Translations under genes and position numbers: made by a program | Shown here: positions 27,391 to 36,230 of the stretch, in pieces | Layout: the number at the start of each line of letters is the position of its first letter | Position numbering within the stretch: position 1 is the stretch's first letter | The notes under the pieces: generated by a model | Database searches by the model: none | Told to the model about the DNA's origin: nothing | The model's input: the letters and a program-made list of their open reading frames with translations, nothing else | Assembly: GCA_963170155.1 (NCBI GenBank) | Contig: CAUJGP010000024.1 | Location: 407,999 to 471,998, forward strand | Length of the DNA stretch: 64,000 nucleotides | Reading direction: 5' to 3' | Source: Bdellovibrionota bacterium | GTDB taxonomy: Bacteria; Bdellovibrionota; Bdellovibrionia; Bdellovibrionales; Bdellovibrionaceae

Positions 27391-27915
27391 TTATCTTAAT
27401 TTACACATTCCATTTTCTCCTAGAATCCATACGAACCGTCCTCGCTCACAACGGAAAGCAATTCTCATGGATGTTTGGCGATACCCTGGAGTTGTAACGT
27501 AAGAGCAAATATCGCCTTCTCTTGTATATTGACAGTCTGTGTAGGCCCTAACATTTCTAAGTTGGTTATCCACCTTACATAATAAGGTTACAGCTTCATC
27601 TCGACAGCCGCCTCGTCCACGGTCAAAATCATCACGTCCACGTCCATCTCGGTCTCTACGGTCGCGGTCATCACGTCCACGCCCATCACGATCTCTGCGG
27701 TCGCGATCATCGCGTCCTCTGCGATCGTCATGACCTCTGCGGTCGCGATTTAAGTTAAAATCTGCAGAGCTTAAAAAGGAGCTCATTAATTCTTCCTGGA
27801 TATTGCTATCCTGAGAAAGTGAATTATTTGCGGTGGTGGAAGCCGACGCTGCAATTCCCATGTTGGTGATTGCAAATACAGATAAGGCAAGGATCTTGGA
27901 TTGGATACTTTTCAT
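27391..27915 (-). CDS. Secreted protein with Arg/Asp/Gly repeats
   Basis: 174 residues with a signal peptide (ending near AASAS), a linker, and a central low-complexity tract at about residues 58-106 built from near-identical 13-residue units (RDDRDRRDRDGRG). A small C-terminal domain with six cysteines follows (CRDEAVTLLCKVD, YTDCQYTREGDICSY, RCERGRFVW, MCKLR), probably disulfide-bonded. GGGGG lies six bases before the ATG. The repeat is strongly charged on both signs. Function unknown. Confidence 0.65.
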   Translation of the reverse strand: MKSIQSKILALSVFAITNMGIAASASTTANNSLSQDSNIQEELMSSFLSSADFNLNRDRRGHDDRRGRDDRDRRDRDGRGRDDRDRRDRDGRGRDDFDRGRGGCRDEAVTLLCKVDNQLRNVRAYTDCQYTREGDICSYVTTPGYRQTSMRIAFRCERGRFVWILGENGMCKLR

Positions 27916-28141
27916 AAATTCCCCCTTTGTACATTGTTAAGTTAGTATCATAGTGACACTACAAAGAAGTAGTTAAGCAAAACCAATGCCAGAAGAAGGA
28001 AGTTGTTTGCGGAGCTCTTAAACATTTTTGACACTAAGGACCATAAATAGAAAATCATCATTGAGTTCAATGACAATCATGCAATCCAGCAGAGCAAAGG
28101 CTCTACTAGATTTTTGAAATATAAATGACAGTTACAGAAAG

Positions 28142-28160
28142 GAGAGGTTTTTAACCTCTC
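28142..28160 (-). terminator. Hairpin after typA
   Basis: GAGAGGTT (28142-28149) pairs with AACCTCTC (28153-28160) around a three-base loop, directly after the typA stop at 28169. The T-run on the minus strand is short, so the efficiency is uncertain. Confidence 0.5.
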
Positions 28161-28168
28161 ATATCTTA

Positions 28169-29974
28169 TTAATTTTTCTTTTTTCTTCTGTGGGGATCAA
28201 GTTCACGGCAACGAATGCGAATGTGTTTAGGTGTGACTTCAATGAGTTCTTCTTCTGTGAGCCACTCCATCGCCTTTTCTAAAGTCATCGGGCGAACGGG
28301 CACAAGTCTAATGGCTTCGTCAGAGCCAGAGGCTCTTACATTCGTTAGTTTCTTTTCGGTACAAACATTGACGACCAGATCATTGTCTTTAGCGTGTTCT
28401 CCAACAATCATTCCCTCGTAAACATCTGTCGTCGGAGTTACAAACATCACCCCACGCTCTTGGAGATTCCAAAGAGAGTAAGCTGTTGCCACTCCTTTTT
28501 CTTTAGCAATCATAGCTCCATTCAAACGACTATTGATATCTCCTCGATATTCGTCATATCCATCATACTGAGTATTGAGAAGACCTGTTCCTCGTGTATC
28601 GGTCAAAAACTCAGAGCGGTATCCAATAAGACCGCGAGCAGGAATACGAAACTCCAAACGAGTTCTTCCTGTGCCTTTCGAAGACATATTAGTCATAACG
28701 CCTTTTCTAAGACCCATTTTTTCAGTCACGACACCCACAAATTGATCTTCAACATCGATCGTGGCAATCTCATAAGGTTCATGCCGAGCACCGTCTTTAT
28801 CTTTGTAAATAACTTGAGGTTTTGAAACACAAAGCTCAAAGCCTTCACGTCTCATTTGTTCGATGAGCACCGCTAATTGTAATTCACCGCGACCCACGAC
28901 TTTGAATGAGTCTGTTTGATCTGTTTTCTCTAAACGGAGAGCCACGTTATGAAGAAGTTCTTTTTCCAAGCGCTCTAATATTTTACGGGAAGTGACGTTT
29001 TTTCCATCCAATCCTGCAAAGGGGCCGTCATTAACAGAAAAAATCATTCCAACAGTGGGCTCATCTACTCGAATGCGAGGGAGAGGGCGTGGATCAAGAG
29101 CGGAGGTGATGGTATCACCAATCGTGAAGTCTTCCATACCAGCAATAATGGCAATGTCTCCAGCACAAATTTCTTGAGCAGGAGCGGGAGCGTTGACCTT
29201 ATATTGAAAAAGAGCGGTTACTTTAACTTTCTTTTGTTTACTCTCTTGAACTACTAAAACATCATCACCCACTTTGATTTTTCCCGAGCGGACTCGGCCA
29301 ATTGCCAGACGTCCTACATAATCATTATAGCTGATATTGGCCACCATCACCTGAAGAGGAGAATCTGTATCCGCTTTAGGAGGTGGAACTAACTCAATGA
29401 TTTTATCATACAAGACTTTCAGGCTGTCCGTTTTGACATTGGGATCAAGAGTCGCCATTCCTTCACGAGCGATGGCGTAGACAGTGGTAAAGTCGGCTTG
29501 TTCTTCGGTAGCATCGAGATCAATGAACAAATCAAAAACTTCATTAAGGACATCTTGGATTCTGGCGTCAGGTCGATCAATTTTATTGATGCACACCATG
29601 ACTTTAAGATTTTGTTCCAAAGCTTTTTTAAGTACAAATCGTGTTTGAGGCAAAGGCCCCTCTGAGGCATCGACTAATAAAATGGCGCCATCGACCATGT
29701 TCAAGATTCGCTCGACTTCTCCACCAAAGTCACTGTGTCCGGGAGTATCTACGATGTTAATTTTAATTCCATCATAAATAAAGGAGGCATTTTTAGCGGC
29801 GATGGTGATTCCGCGTTCACGCTCGAGATCCATAGAATCCATGAGACGTTCTTCAACATGCTCATTATCTCGGAAGGTTCCCGCTTGTTTGATGAGATGA
29901 TCAACAAGAGTGGTTTTACCGTGATCCACGTGAGCAATAATAGCAATGTTTCTTATTTTCTGTGCTTCGAGCAT
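28169..29974 (-). CDS. typA: Translational GTPase TypA/BipA
   Basis: A 601-residue ribosome-associated GTPase related to EF-G, involved in 50S assembly and stress or cold adaptation. G1 is [10 protein letters not shown] near residue 18, the switch region is [12 protein letters not shown]3 is DTPGHSDF, and G4 is NKID. The TypA-specific C-terminus is present ([18 protein letters not shown]). Its ATG overlaps the stop of the upstream dus gene by one base (TAATG), which suggests coupled translation. Confidence 0.96.
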   Translation of the reverse strand: MLEAQKIRNIAIIAHVDHGKTTLVDHLIKQAGTFRDNEHVEERLMDSMDLERERGITIAAKNASFIYDGIKINIVDTPGHSDFGGEVERILNMVDGAILLVDASEGPLPQTRFVLKKALEQNLKVMVCINKIDRPDARIQDVLNEVFDLFIDLDATEEQADFTTVYAIAREGMATLDPNVKTDSLKVLYDKIIELVPPPKADTDSPLQVMVANISYNDYVGRLAIGRVRSGKIKVGDDVLVVQESKQKKVKVTALFQYKVNAPAPAQEICAGDIAIIAGMEDFTIGDTITSALDPRPLPRIRVDEPTVGMIFSVNDGPFAGLDGKNVTSRKILERLEKELLHNVALRLEKTDQTDSFKVVGRGELQLAVLIEQMRREGFELCVSKPQVIYKDKDGARHEPYEIATIDVEDQFVGVVTEKMGLRKGVMTNMSSKGTGRTRLEFRIPARGLIGYRSEFLTDTRGTGLLNTQYDGYDEYRGDINSRLNGAMIAKEKGVATAYSLWNLQERGVMFVTPTTDVYEGMIVGEHAKDNDLVVNVCTEKKLTNVRASGSDEAIRLVPVRPMTLEKAMEWLTEEELIEVTPKHIRIRCRELDPHRRKKKN

Positions 29975-31014
29975 TAACCGTGTCCTCCCATAAGAAATGG
30001 CTCTTGCGTCGTATCCTCCGGGCTTTGATACTTTGATGCCTTGAAGAACTCTTCTGCAAGATCCAAGATCTCATTTTTTTCTTTAGTATTAAAAATTGAT
30101 TTCCGAAATTGAGATGCCCCAGGATATCCTGTTGAATACCAAGCGGCAAACTTCTTTAATTGGATCATTAAAATGGTGTCATCACACTGCGTTGCTAAAT
30201 GAAAGTGAAGTCGATTGTAAGCAGACCATAAGTCTTTTGCATCAGTGGAAGATTTGTTAACAGTAGTTTCTTTTTCTTGTGATTGTAATCGTTGAAGTGT
30301 TTCTTGAAAGATAAAAGGATTTTTTAAGCAACCTCTACCAATCATAACAGCATCGCATTGGCTTTCTTCAATTCGAGTTACAATAGTTTGAGGTGTGTTT
30401 AAATCCCCATTTCCTATGACGGGAAGAGGGCTTTGAGACTTCACGTCTTGAATAAATTTCCAGTCAGCAGTTCCAGAATAGCCTTGAGCACGAGTCCGAC
30501 CATGAATAGCGACCCATGTGACACCCTCATTATGGGCAATGTGAGTAACTTCACTTGCATTGCGAGAGTCTTGATCCCAGCCCGTTCGAATTTTAATAGT
30601 CAGTGGAATGCGAATGGCTGTCTTAACTGTGCGAACCATTACTTCTAAGGCTTTGAGATCACGAAGAATAGCAGAGCCAGCTCCTTTTTTTACGACTTTG
30701 GGAACGGGACAACCGAAGTTGAGGTCTACAAAATCACAACCTCGATCTTCAGCGACTCGAGCTGCGTGAGCCATGATCTGAGGGTCTTCACCAAAAAGTT
30801 GAATTCCTACAGGATGTTGATCAGGAGTGAAATTCATTAAATGGAGAGTGCGATCACTTTGATATTGGGTCCCCATTGCTGAAACAAGTTCTGTGATGAG
30901 AATTCCTGCGCCCATTTCTCTCATAAAAGATCGAAAAGCTGAATCCGTGATCCCGGCCATGGGAGCTAAGATCAGAGGATTTTCGTTGAGAGAGTGGAGA
31001 ATATTAGTCATCAA
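29974..31014 (-). CDS. dusB: tRNA-dihydrouridine synthase (DusB type)
   Basis: A 346-residue flavoenzyme that reduces uridines in the tRNA D-loop. The N-terminal TIM barrel starts LILAPMAGITDSAFRSF; the catalytic cysteine lies in NFGCPVPKVVKKGAGSA; the FMN-binding segments RTGWD, HGRTRAQGYSGTADW and VIGNGDL follow. The sequence is closest in feel to DusB. A helical tRNA-binding domain forms the last 100 residues. It is the first gene of a two-gene unit with typA. Confidence 0.92.
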   Translation of the reverse strand: MMTNILHSLNENPLILAPMAGITDSAFRSFMREMGAGILITELVSAMGTQYQSDRTLHLMNFTPDQHPVGIQLFGEDPQIMAHAARVAEDRGCDFVDLNFGCPVPKVVKKGAGSAILRDLKALEVMVRTVKTAIRIPLTIKIRTGWDQDSRNASEVTHIAHNEGVTWVAIHGRTRAQGYSGTADWKFIQDVKSQSPLPVIGNGDLNTPQTIVTRIEESQCDAVMIGRGCLKNPFIFQETLQRLQSQEKETTVNKSSTDAKDLWSAYNRLHFHLATQCDDTILMIQLKKFAAWYSTGYPGASQFRKSIFNTKEKNEILDLAEEFFKASKYQSPEDTTQEPFLMGGHG

Positions 31015-31113
31015 TTTAGAGCATTAAAAGAAAAAGCAGCAAAGTGAAATTTAAAAACATAAGGTTGAGCTTCTGATTTGAGACACTGAACTTCATAGAA
31101 AGTAAGCCTTAAA

Positions 31114-31189
<76 letters not shown>

Positions 31190-31317
31190 AATTTGAAAAG
31201 TTACAGACCTTCATTTTAAATTTAGAGACATTGTTTTGAGTTTCAATGTCTTGAATTCTAATTTGAAAGTTACTTAAAAAACGGAGATAACTGAATAAAG
31301 GGGATGCTAGCCTGTTG

Positions 31318-32490
31318 TCAAACTTTATCTAAAGCGTTTTTCAAATCCTCTTTCAAATCAGCAAGGTCTTCGATACCAACACTGAGCCTAACAAGGCTAT
31401 CATCAATGCCCAGTTGTTTTCGAATTTCAGCAGGAACGCTAGCGTGCGTCATGATCGCTGGATGTTCAATAAGAGATTCAACTCCACCTAAACTTTCTGC
31501 TAATGCAAAGATTCTCACATTTTCTAAAAAACGTCTTGAGTGTTCAAGTTGTCCTTTAAGTCCTAGAGTGATCATTCCGCCAAACCCCGACATTTGTGAT
31601 TTTGCGAGAGCATGCTGAGGATGAGAAGGAAGTCCTGGATAGCGAATCCATTGAACTTTAGGATGAGATTCTAAAAACTGAGCAATTTCGATGGCATTTT
31701 TTTCGTGAGTTTTCATACGAATAGGGAGTGTTTTCAAACTTCTTAAGCTAAGAAAAGCATCAAAGGGGCCTTGAATGGCTCCCATAGAATTGCTCAAGAA
31801 GGCAATCTTTTCTGCAAGGTCTTTTTTGTTGGTGATAACAGCTCCACCAACCATGTCACTATGGCCACCCACATATTTTGTAGTTGAGTGGATAACAATA
31901 TCGGCTCCTAACGTAAGCGGTTTTTGAAAGTAAGGACTCATAAAGGTATTATCAACAGCGACAAGAAGATTTTTTTTGTGAGCGATTTCACATACACGTT
32001 GAATGTCCACTAATTTTAAAGTTGGATTTGTAGGGGTTTCTATCCAGATAAGCTTGGTTTCAGGTCGAATCGCTTCAACGAGTTTTTCAGGGTGAGTGAG
32101 GTCTAGGTATGTAAAGCTCATGCCATTGTGTCGAAGCACTTTATCAAAGAGACGAAAAGTTCCGCCATAGAGGTCGTCTCCGGCAATAACATGATCGCCT
32201 TGCTTTAGAAGATGAAGAACTGTTGTTGTTGCTGCACATCCAGAAGCAAATGCAAATCCATGAGTTCCTTCTTCGAGGCTAGCGAGACAATCTTCGTAAG
32301 CTTTGCGGGTGGGATTGCTGGTACGACTGTATTCATAGCCTTTGTGTGTACCAGGAGAAGATTGCACGAAAGTAGAGGTGAGATAAAGAGGAGTCATGAT
32401 CGCACCAGTGGTAGGATCGGGTGTTTGGCCGGCATGAATAGCTCGTGTGGCGAATCCTAATTTTTTTTCAAATTTTGAAATATCAGACAT
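31318..32490 (-). CDS. Cystathionine gamma-lyase / gamma-synthase (PLP)
   Basis: 390 residues of the Cys/Met metabolism PLP family. The substrate-side motif is YEYSRTSNPTRKAYE and the PLP lysine lies in IHSTTKYVGGHSD. Members may be gamma-synthases (MetB) or gamma-lyases; sequence alone does not separate them. It follows a cystathionine beta-synthase gene by 18 bases, which favours the gamma-lyase role in reverse transsulfuration: cystathionine to cysteine. Confidence 0.88.
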   Translation of the reverse strand: MSDISKFEKKLGFATRAIHAGQTPDPTTGAIMTPLYLTSTFVQSSPGTHKGYEYSRTSNPTRKAYEDCLASLEEGTHGFAFASGCAATTTVLHLLKQGDHVIAGDDLYGGTFRLFDKVLRHNGMSFTYLDLTHPEKLVEAIRPETKLIWIETPTNPTLKLVDIQRVCEIAHKKNLLVAVDNTFMSPYFQKPLTLGADIVIHSTTKYVGGHSDMVGGAVITNKKDLAEKIAFLSNSMGAIQGPFDAFLSLRSLKTLPIRMKTHEKNAIEIAQFLESHPKVQWIRYPGLPSHPQHALAKSQMSGFGGMITLGLKGQLEHSRRFLENVRIFALAESLGGVESLIEHPAIMTHASVPAEIRKQLGIDDSLVRLSVGIEDLADLKEDLKNALDKV

Positions 32491-32508
32491 TTTATATTCC
32501 TTTTCCGA

Positions 32509-33492
32509 TTATATGAGGTTGTTTTGTTTTAACCATTCTTGATTAAACGCTTTACTTAAGTATCCTTTTCCAGAATCTGGGAAAAGAGTAAGAATTTTAG
32601 AAGGTTTTGTAAGTTTTTGAGCGTATTTAAAAGCACCCACGAGGGCCATCGCAGATGAAGGGCCAAGAAAAAGTGCTTCTTTGCCCACGAGTTCACGAGT
32701 CATCTGAAAAGCTTCGGCATCTGTTACTTTTTCAAAATCATCCATTATTTTTAAATGAACGTTTTCGGGAAGCATATCTTCACCAACACCTTCAACAAGA
32801 TAACCGTGAGCAGGAGTGATCACTTTACCGTGGTAAAAAAGATCAGCGAGAATGCTGCCCACGGGGTCTGAGCAAATAATTTTTATTTGCTCTTTTTTTG
32901 ATTTCAAATACTTACCAATGCCGGAAATAGTGCCTCCAGTGCCTGCTCCTGCAACAAAAACATCGATATCACCTTTCATTTGCTCCCAGATTTCAGGGCC
33001 TGTGGAGAGGACGTGTGCTTCAGGGTTTGCAGGATTATGGTATTGATTCCCTAAAATAGCATTAGGGGTTTCTTTTGCAAGACGTTGTGAGACAGAAAGA
33101 TAACTTTGAGGGTCTTCTGGCTCGACAGCAGTAGGAGTGATAATCACTTGGGCTCCATAGGCACGCAAGATAGCCCGTTTTTCTTCAGAAATTTTATCAG
33201 GCATGACAAAAATACATTTATAACCTTTCAAAAGGGCCGCTTGCGCTAAGCCAACACCTGTATTGCCAGAAGTTGCTTCTACGATGGTTCCTCCTGGCTT
33301 GAGTCGTCCACTTTTTTCGGCTTCATTGATGATTGCCATTCCAATTCGATCTTTGACACTGTTACCTGGATTAAAGTATTCCAGCTTCCCGAAAAACTCG
33401 TGGTGTTTCAAATGATTTGGGACAATTCGATTGAGTCGTACAATAGGAGTGTTGCCGATAAGATCTAAAATGGAATTTGCAATGGGTCTCAT
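32509..33492 (-). CDS. Cystathionine beta-synthase (short form) / cysteine synthase family
   Basis: 327 residues from ATG 33492, which has AAGGAC upstream; a frame extension to 33531 is less likely. The PLP lysine lies in NPGNSVKDRIG and the phosphate loop is SGNTGVG. The segments EYFNPGNSVKDRIG and PTAVEPEDPQSY are typical of cystathionine beta-synthase rather than CysK. There are no C-terminal CBS domains, as in other bacterial short forms. With the next gene it would convert homocysteine and serine to cysteine, the sulfur source for SufS. Confidence 0.86.
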   Translation of the reverse strand: MRPIANSILDLIGNTPIVRLNRIVPNHLKHHEFFGKLEYFNPGNSVKDRIGMAIINEAEKSGRLKPGGTIVEATSGNTGVGLAQAALLKGYKCIFVMPDKISEEKRAILRAYGAQVIITPTAVEPEDPQSYLSVSQRLAKETPNAILGNQYHNPANPEAHVLSTGPEIWEQMKGDIDVFVAGAGTGGTISGIGKYLKSKKEQIKIICSDPVGSILADLFYHGKVITPAHGYLVEGVGEDMLPENVHLKIMDDFEKVTDAEAFQMTRELVGKEALFLGPSSAMALVGAFKYAQKLTKPSKILTLFPDSGKGYLSKAFNQEWLKQNNLI

Positions 33493-33559
33493 AAATATAA
33501 AGTCCTTTGTATAAAGTTGGGTCACTGTCATTTATAATGACGTTGATAACAGTGATGGA

Positions 33560-33784
33560 TTAAATATCTTTCGTTGGAGGTCTTTCCAATGATATATCCA
33601 AGCCATTTAAGTGGTTCAATAACTCACTTAATTGCTCAGAGACATTTGATTTATAGGGAATTCCATACTTCGTGGTCAAGGCTTTGATGGCTTTGGCGTT
33701 AGGTTTTGTTTTTTCTAGTTCAATAAGTAGAAATTGTAGATCTGCTAGACCATTAATGGTGGTGCAGTTCTGTTTGTTGGCCAT
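33560..33784 (-). CDS. Small hypothetical protein
   Basis: 74 residues, soluble, not recognised. Helices are likely at residues 10-30 and 48-62. It lies alone between the sulfur genes and a secretion-like gene pair. Support is modest: a clean frame and an ATG with a purine-rich upstream region. Confidence 0.4.
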   Translation of the reverse strand: MANKQNCTTINGLADLQFLLIELEKTKPNAKAIKALTTKYGIPYKSNVSEQLSELLNHLNGLDISLERPPTKDI

Positions 33785-33912
33785 GACATCTCCCTGTTGA
33801 TTAACTTAAGAAGTTCTTTCACAAATGATGGGTTCAACGATAAATTTAAGGTAAAATAGTAGTGCAAAGAGAGGCAAGAGAAACTTCTTCATTATGATTG
33901 TGACTTCAATAT

Positions 33913-34344
33913 TTATGGATCTAATTTGATCAATAAACTCTGTATGATAGGTCCGAAAAGCAAAAGTAAATAGGCCGGAAACATCAATACGAAGACTGGT
34001 ATCATGAGAAGTAAAGGGGTTTTTTGGATTTGAGCTTCAATTTCCATCTCACAGGATTGAATAATTTCTTCTTCTAATTCCACAAGGTGATTTAAGATGG
34101 GAAGGCCTCTAAGGCCTTTTTCGAGCAGTAAAAGTAATGAGCGTCGACAAGGATGAAGATGATCAGAAATAAAATGAAAAGGTTGATTTTGATCCACGCA
34201 CATTAACCATGTTCCAACGATTTCTGCAAAAGGGTCTCTTGAGGCGGAAATAAATTGTAAGATTCCTGTTCGTACAGAATAACCGCTTTCCAACGCTGCG
34301 CGTACGGTTAGTGATAAGCTTAATGAGGGGCTTATGTTTTCCAT
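33913..34344 (-). CDS. TadC-like F-domain membrane protein (divergent)
   Basis: 143 residues with the layout of one type II secretion F-domain: a helical section with an aGxS-like turn (ALESGYSVRTGILQF), a second (LLEKGLRGLPILNHLVEL), and a C-terminal hydrophobic hairpin (TPLLLMIPVFVLMFPAYLLL). It overlaps the preceding gene by 13 bases. TadC is usually around 300 residues, so this is a short, degenerate member. No secretion ATPase is adjacent. Confidence 0.55.
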   Translation of the reverse strand: MENISPSLSLSLTVRAALESGYSVRTGILQFISASRDPFAEIVGTWLMCVDQNQPFHFISDHLHPCRRSLLLLLEKGLRGLPILNHLVELEEEIIQSCEMEIEAQIQKTPLLLMIPVFVLMFPAYLLLLFGPIIQSLLIKLDP

Positions 34345-35093
34345 GGTCTTTTCCTTCCGATTATCGAAATAAGTACAAGTCCTAAGCCGAAAAGACCTAT
34401 TGACGTGAACAACATTGATTTTTTCAGGAAAAATATTTCATCACTATGTTTGTTTAAAACAAAAATCAGCAGACCTATATAAAGGAGACTGAGAGCCATG
34501 GCCTGGGTTCTCATTGTAAGAGTGATTTGTTTTGATTTTTTTTTAAATAAAACGTTCAATCTGATTTGTCTTCTGTGACATTTTAGTTTTTCAAGGGCTT
34601 TGTGAGGATTTTTTTCGATGGACTGGACTAAATTATGTATAAAAATATTATTTGCACTCAAAAGATGGCTCGAGTTTGTTGAATTTTGATCATAAGCACT
34701 CCTTAAAAGTATTTCTCGCAGCTTTAAGTGAAATAAATTTTGTCGGTTTTCTGTAATAAAGAGAAAAGAATCTCTAAAAGATCGTCCGGTCATCATTAAA
34801 AGAATGAGTTCATCAAGAAATTGAAGCCATAATTGCTGAAAATTTTGTCTCAAAATGAAATTAATCCAAAGATCGGTATGATTAATAAAAAAAACAAGAG
34901 TGAAGATTAAAAATAAAATTGTTAAAGGCTGTAAGCCAGTCGAAAGGATGGTTAAACAGCAAAAGAAGGGCCATTGTATTTTTTTGAGATCCTGAAGAGT
35001 GGCTTCTATTAATGGTTTCCTGTTTATTTGAATTGTTATTGTCCGACTTACGAATACAAATCCGAATATCAAAATCAGAAAGTGAATAAACAT
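34332..35093 (-). CDS. TadB-like F-domain membrane protein (divergent)
   Basis: About 253 residues from ATG 35093, which has GGAGGA just upstream; an in-frame TTG at 35126 is less likely. Hydrophobic segments occur near the N-terminus (two pairs) and the C-terminus (two), with a helical domain between (DELILLMMTGRSFRDSFLFI) that resembles the T2SSF core. With the overlapping TadC-like gene it forms a two-gene unit reminiscent of a flp/Tad platform, but sequence decay makes the call moderate. Confidence 0.5.
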   Translation of the reverse strand: MFIHFLILIFGFVFVSRTITIQINRKPLIEATLQDLKKIQWPFFCCLTILSTGLQPLTILFLIFTLVFFINHTDLWINFILRQNFQQLWLQFLDELILLMMTGRSFRDSFLFITENRQNLFHLKLREILLRSAYDQNSTNSSHLLSANNIFIHNLVQSIEKNPHKALEKLKCHRRQIRLNVLFKKKSKQITLTMRTQAMALSLLYIGLLIFVLNKHSDEIFFLKKSMLFTSIGLFGLGLVLISIIGRKRPWKT

Positions 35094-35171
35094 AATTCCT
35101 CCAACGATGAAGAGAAAGGAAAGCAAAAAGGATACAATCTTAAGTTTTTTTTTATTTTTTTATTTTTTTTA

Positions 35172-35200
35172 TTGACGAGAGATGTCGTCTTGATCACAAT
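35172..35200 (+). promoter_or_regulatory. Promoter of the lysine-rich protein gene
   Basis: TTGACG (35172-35177) and CACAAT (35195-35200) are separated by 17 bases. Upstream, 35143-35171 is an almost unbroken A/T tract that could act as an UP element. This fits a strongly expressed short transcript ending at the terminator at 35354. Confidence 0.55.
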
Positions 35201-35254
35201 TTGAATTAGAAAGCAACGAGAACCAACAACAAAAAAATATCCTAGGAGGATACG

Positions 35255-35332
35255 ATGGCTAAGAAAAAAGCTACAAAGAAGAAAGCAACTAAGAAAAAAG
35301 CTACAAAGAAAAAAACTTCTAAAAAGAAGTAG
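35255..35332 (+). CDS. 25-residue lysine-rich, H1-tail-like protein
   Basis: A very short gene encoding MAKKKATKKKATKKK and ending KKKTSKKK: 15 of 25 residues are Lys and the rest are Ala, Thr, one Ser and Met, arranged as KKKAT repeats. The composition matches the DNA-binding tails of histone H1-like bacterial proteins, here without any other domain. An AGGAGG site (35244-35249) lies five bases from the ATG, a good promoter precedes it and a strong terminator follows, so it is a real, probably abundant product. It may bind DNA or RNA; function is inferred. Confidence 0.75.
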   Translation: MAKKKATKKKATKKKATKKKTSKKK

Positions 35333-35353
35333 TTTGAGCTGTAACTAGCTTTT

Positions 35354-35387
35354 AAAACCCCCGGAGAGTGATCTTCGGGGGTTTTTT
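35354..35387 (+). terminator. Strong, possibly bidirectional terminator
   Basis: AAAACCCCCG (35354-35363) pairs perfectly with CGGGGGTTTT (35376-35385), and a T-run follows on the plus strand. The A-run on the left means it can also serve the mlaD transcript on the minus strand. Confidence 0.85.
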
Positions 35388-35444
35388 GTTTTTAAGAAAA
35401 AGAATTTATTCTTTTAGTGAGATTCTTAGATTCCCTGCAACTTC

Positions 35445-36221
35445 TTAAAACATTCGAGCTTTTATGCCTTCTTGTTGTAAGAACTTACGCAGAGCTGGAC
35501 CATCGAGATTTTCAATTCTCATCAAAACCTTATTGAGAACTTCAAACGTCTTTTCTGATTTCTCTGATCTTAGTTTCGTAGATAAATAGGCAAGATCATC
35601 AGAAATATGAACAAGATTATTAATAAGCCTTTCAATCTCTTTATTTTTAGAAGTTTTATCGAGCATGGCGAGAGTTTTGTTAAAATTAGTGATGAGCTTA
35701 TCAACTTGAGTGATCATGCCCGTAACAGAACCTTCATTTTTACTGACAATATCTAAAAGCTTGCCAGCAAGACCATAGCCTTGAGAAATGAGTTGATCAA
35801 CGCGGGGAGGATCTTCGCCTCGAACAGTGGCATTAGGATCGAAAGGAGAAGCTTCTAAGCTTCCTGGAGAGATTTCTAAAAATTTTTCTCCGATAACTCC
35901 GGCCATATTAATATAAAAACGAGAATCTTTGCGTATGGTATCCCACGCCTTTTTTGAAATTCCAATTTTGATTTTCAGTTTTACTTCTTCTCCCGTTTCA
36001 GATTTACCGTTGGGATCGAATTCTATGGATTTTACTTTTCCAACCTCAATTCCCATCACGCGTACAGGAGAGCCTTTTTCTAATCCTCCAGCATAATTAT
36101 AGAGTATCGTGAGTTCGTGGTAATTTGAAAAAGGATTGATGATGCCAAGGGTGTAAGCGAATCCAATAATGAAAATGAGAGCAACTATAAAAAGAAATCC
36201 GACTTTTGTTTCAATTTTCAT
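35445..36221 (-). CDS. mlaD: MCE-family lipid transport protein (MlaD type)
   Basis: 258 residues: one N-terminal membrane helix (residues 8-28), then the MCE domain (LTILYNYAGGLEKGSPVRVMG, VKSIEF) and a helical C-terminal part with coiled-coil tendency. Such proteins form periplasmic rings that move phospholipids between the membranes. GAAGG lies six bases before the ATG. It follows the permease gene by nine bases and is the last gene of the unit. Confidence 0.88.
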   Translation of the reverse strand: MKIETKVGFLFIVALIFIIGFAYTLGIINPFSNYHELTILYNYAGGLEKGSPVRVMGIEVGKVKSIEFDPNGKSETGEEVKLKIKIGISKKAWDTIRKDSRFYINMAGVIGEKFLEISPGSLEASPFDPNATVRGEDPPRVDQLISQGYGLAGKLLDIVSKNEGSVTGMITQVDKLITNFNKTLAMLDKTSKNKEIERLINNLVHISDDLAYLSTKLRSEKSEKTFEVLNKVLMRIENLDGPALRKFLQQEGIKARMF

Positions 36222-36230
36222 GATTCACCT

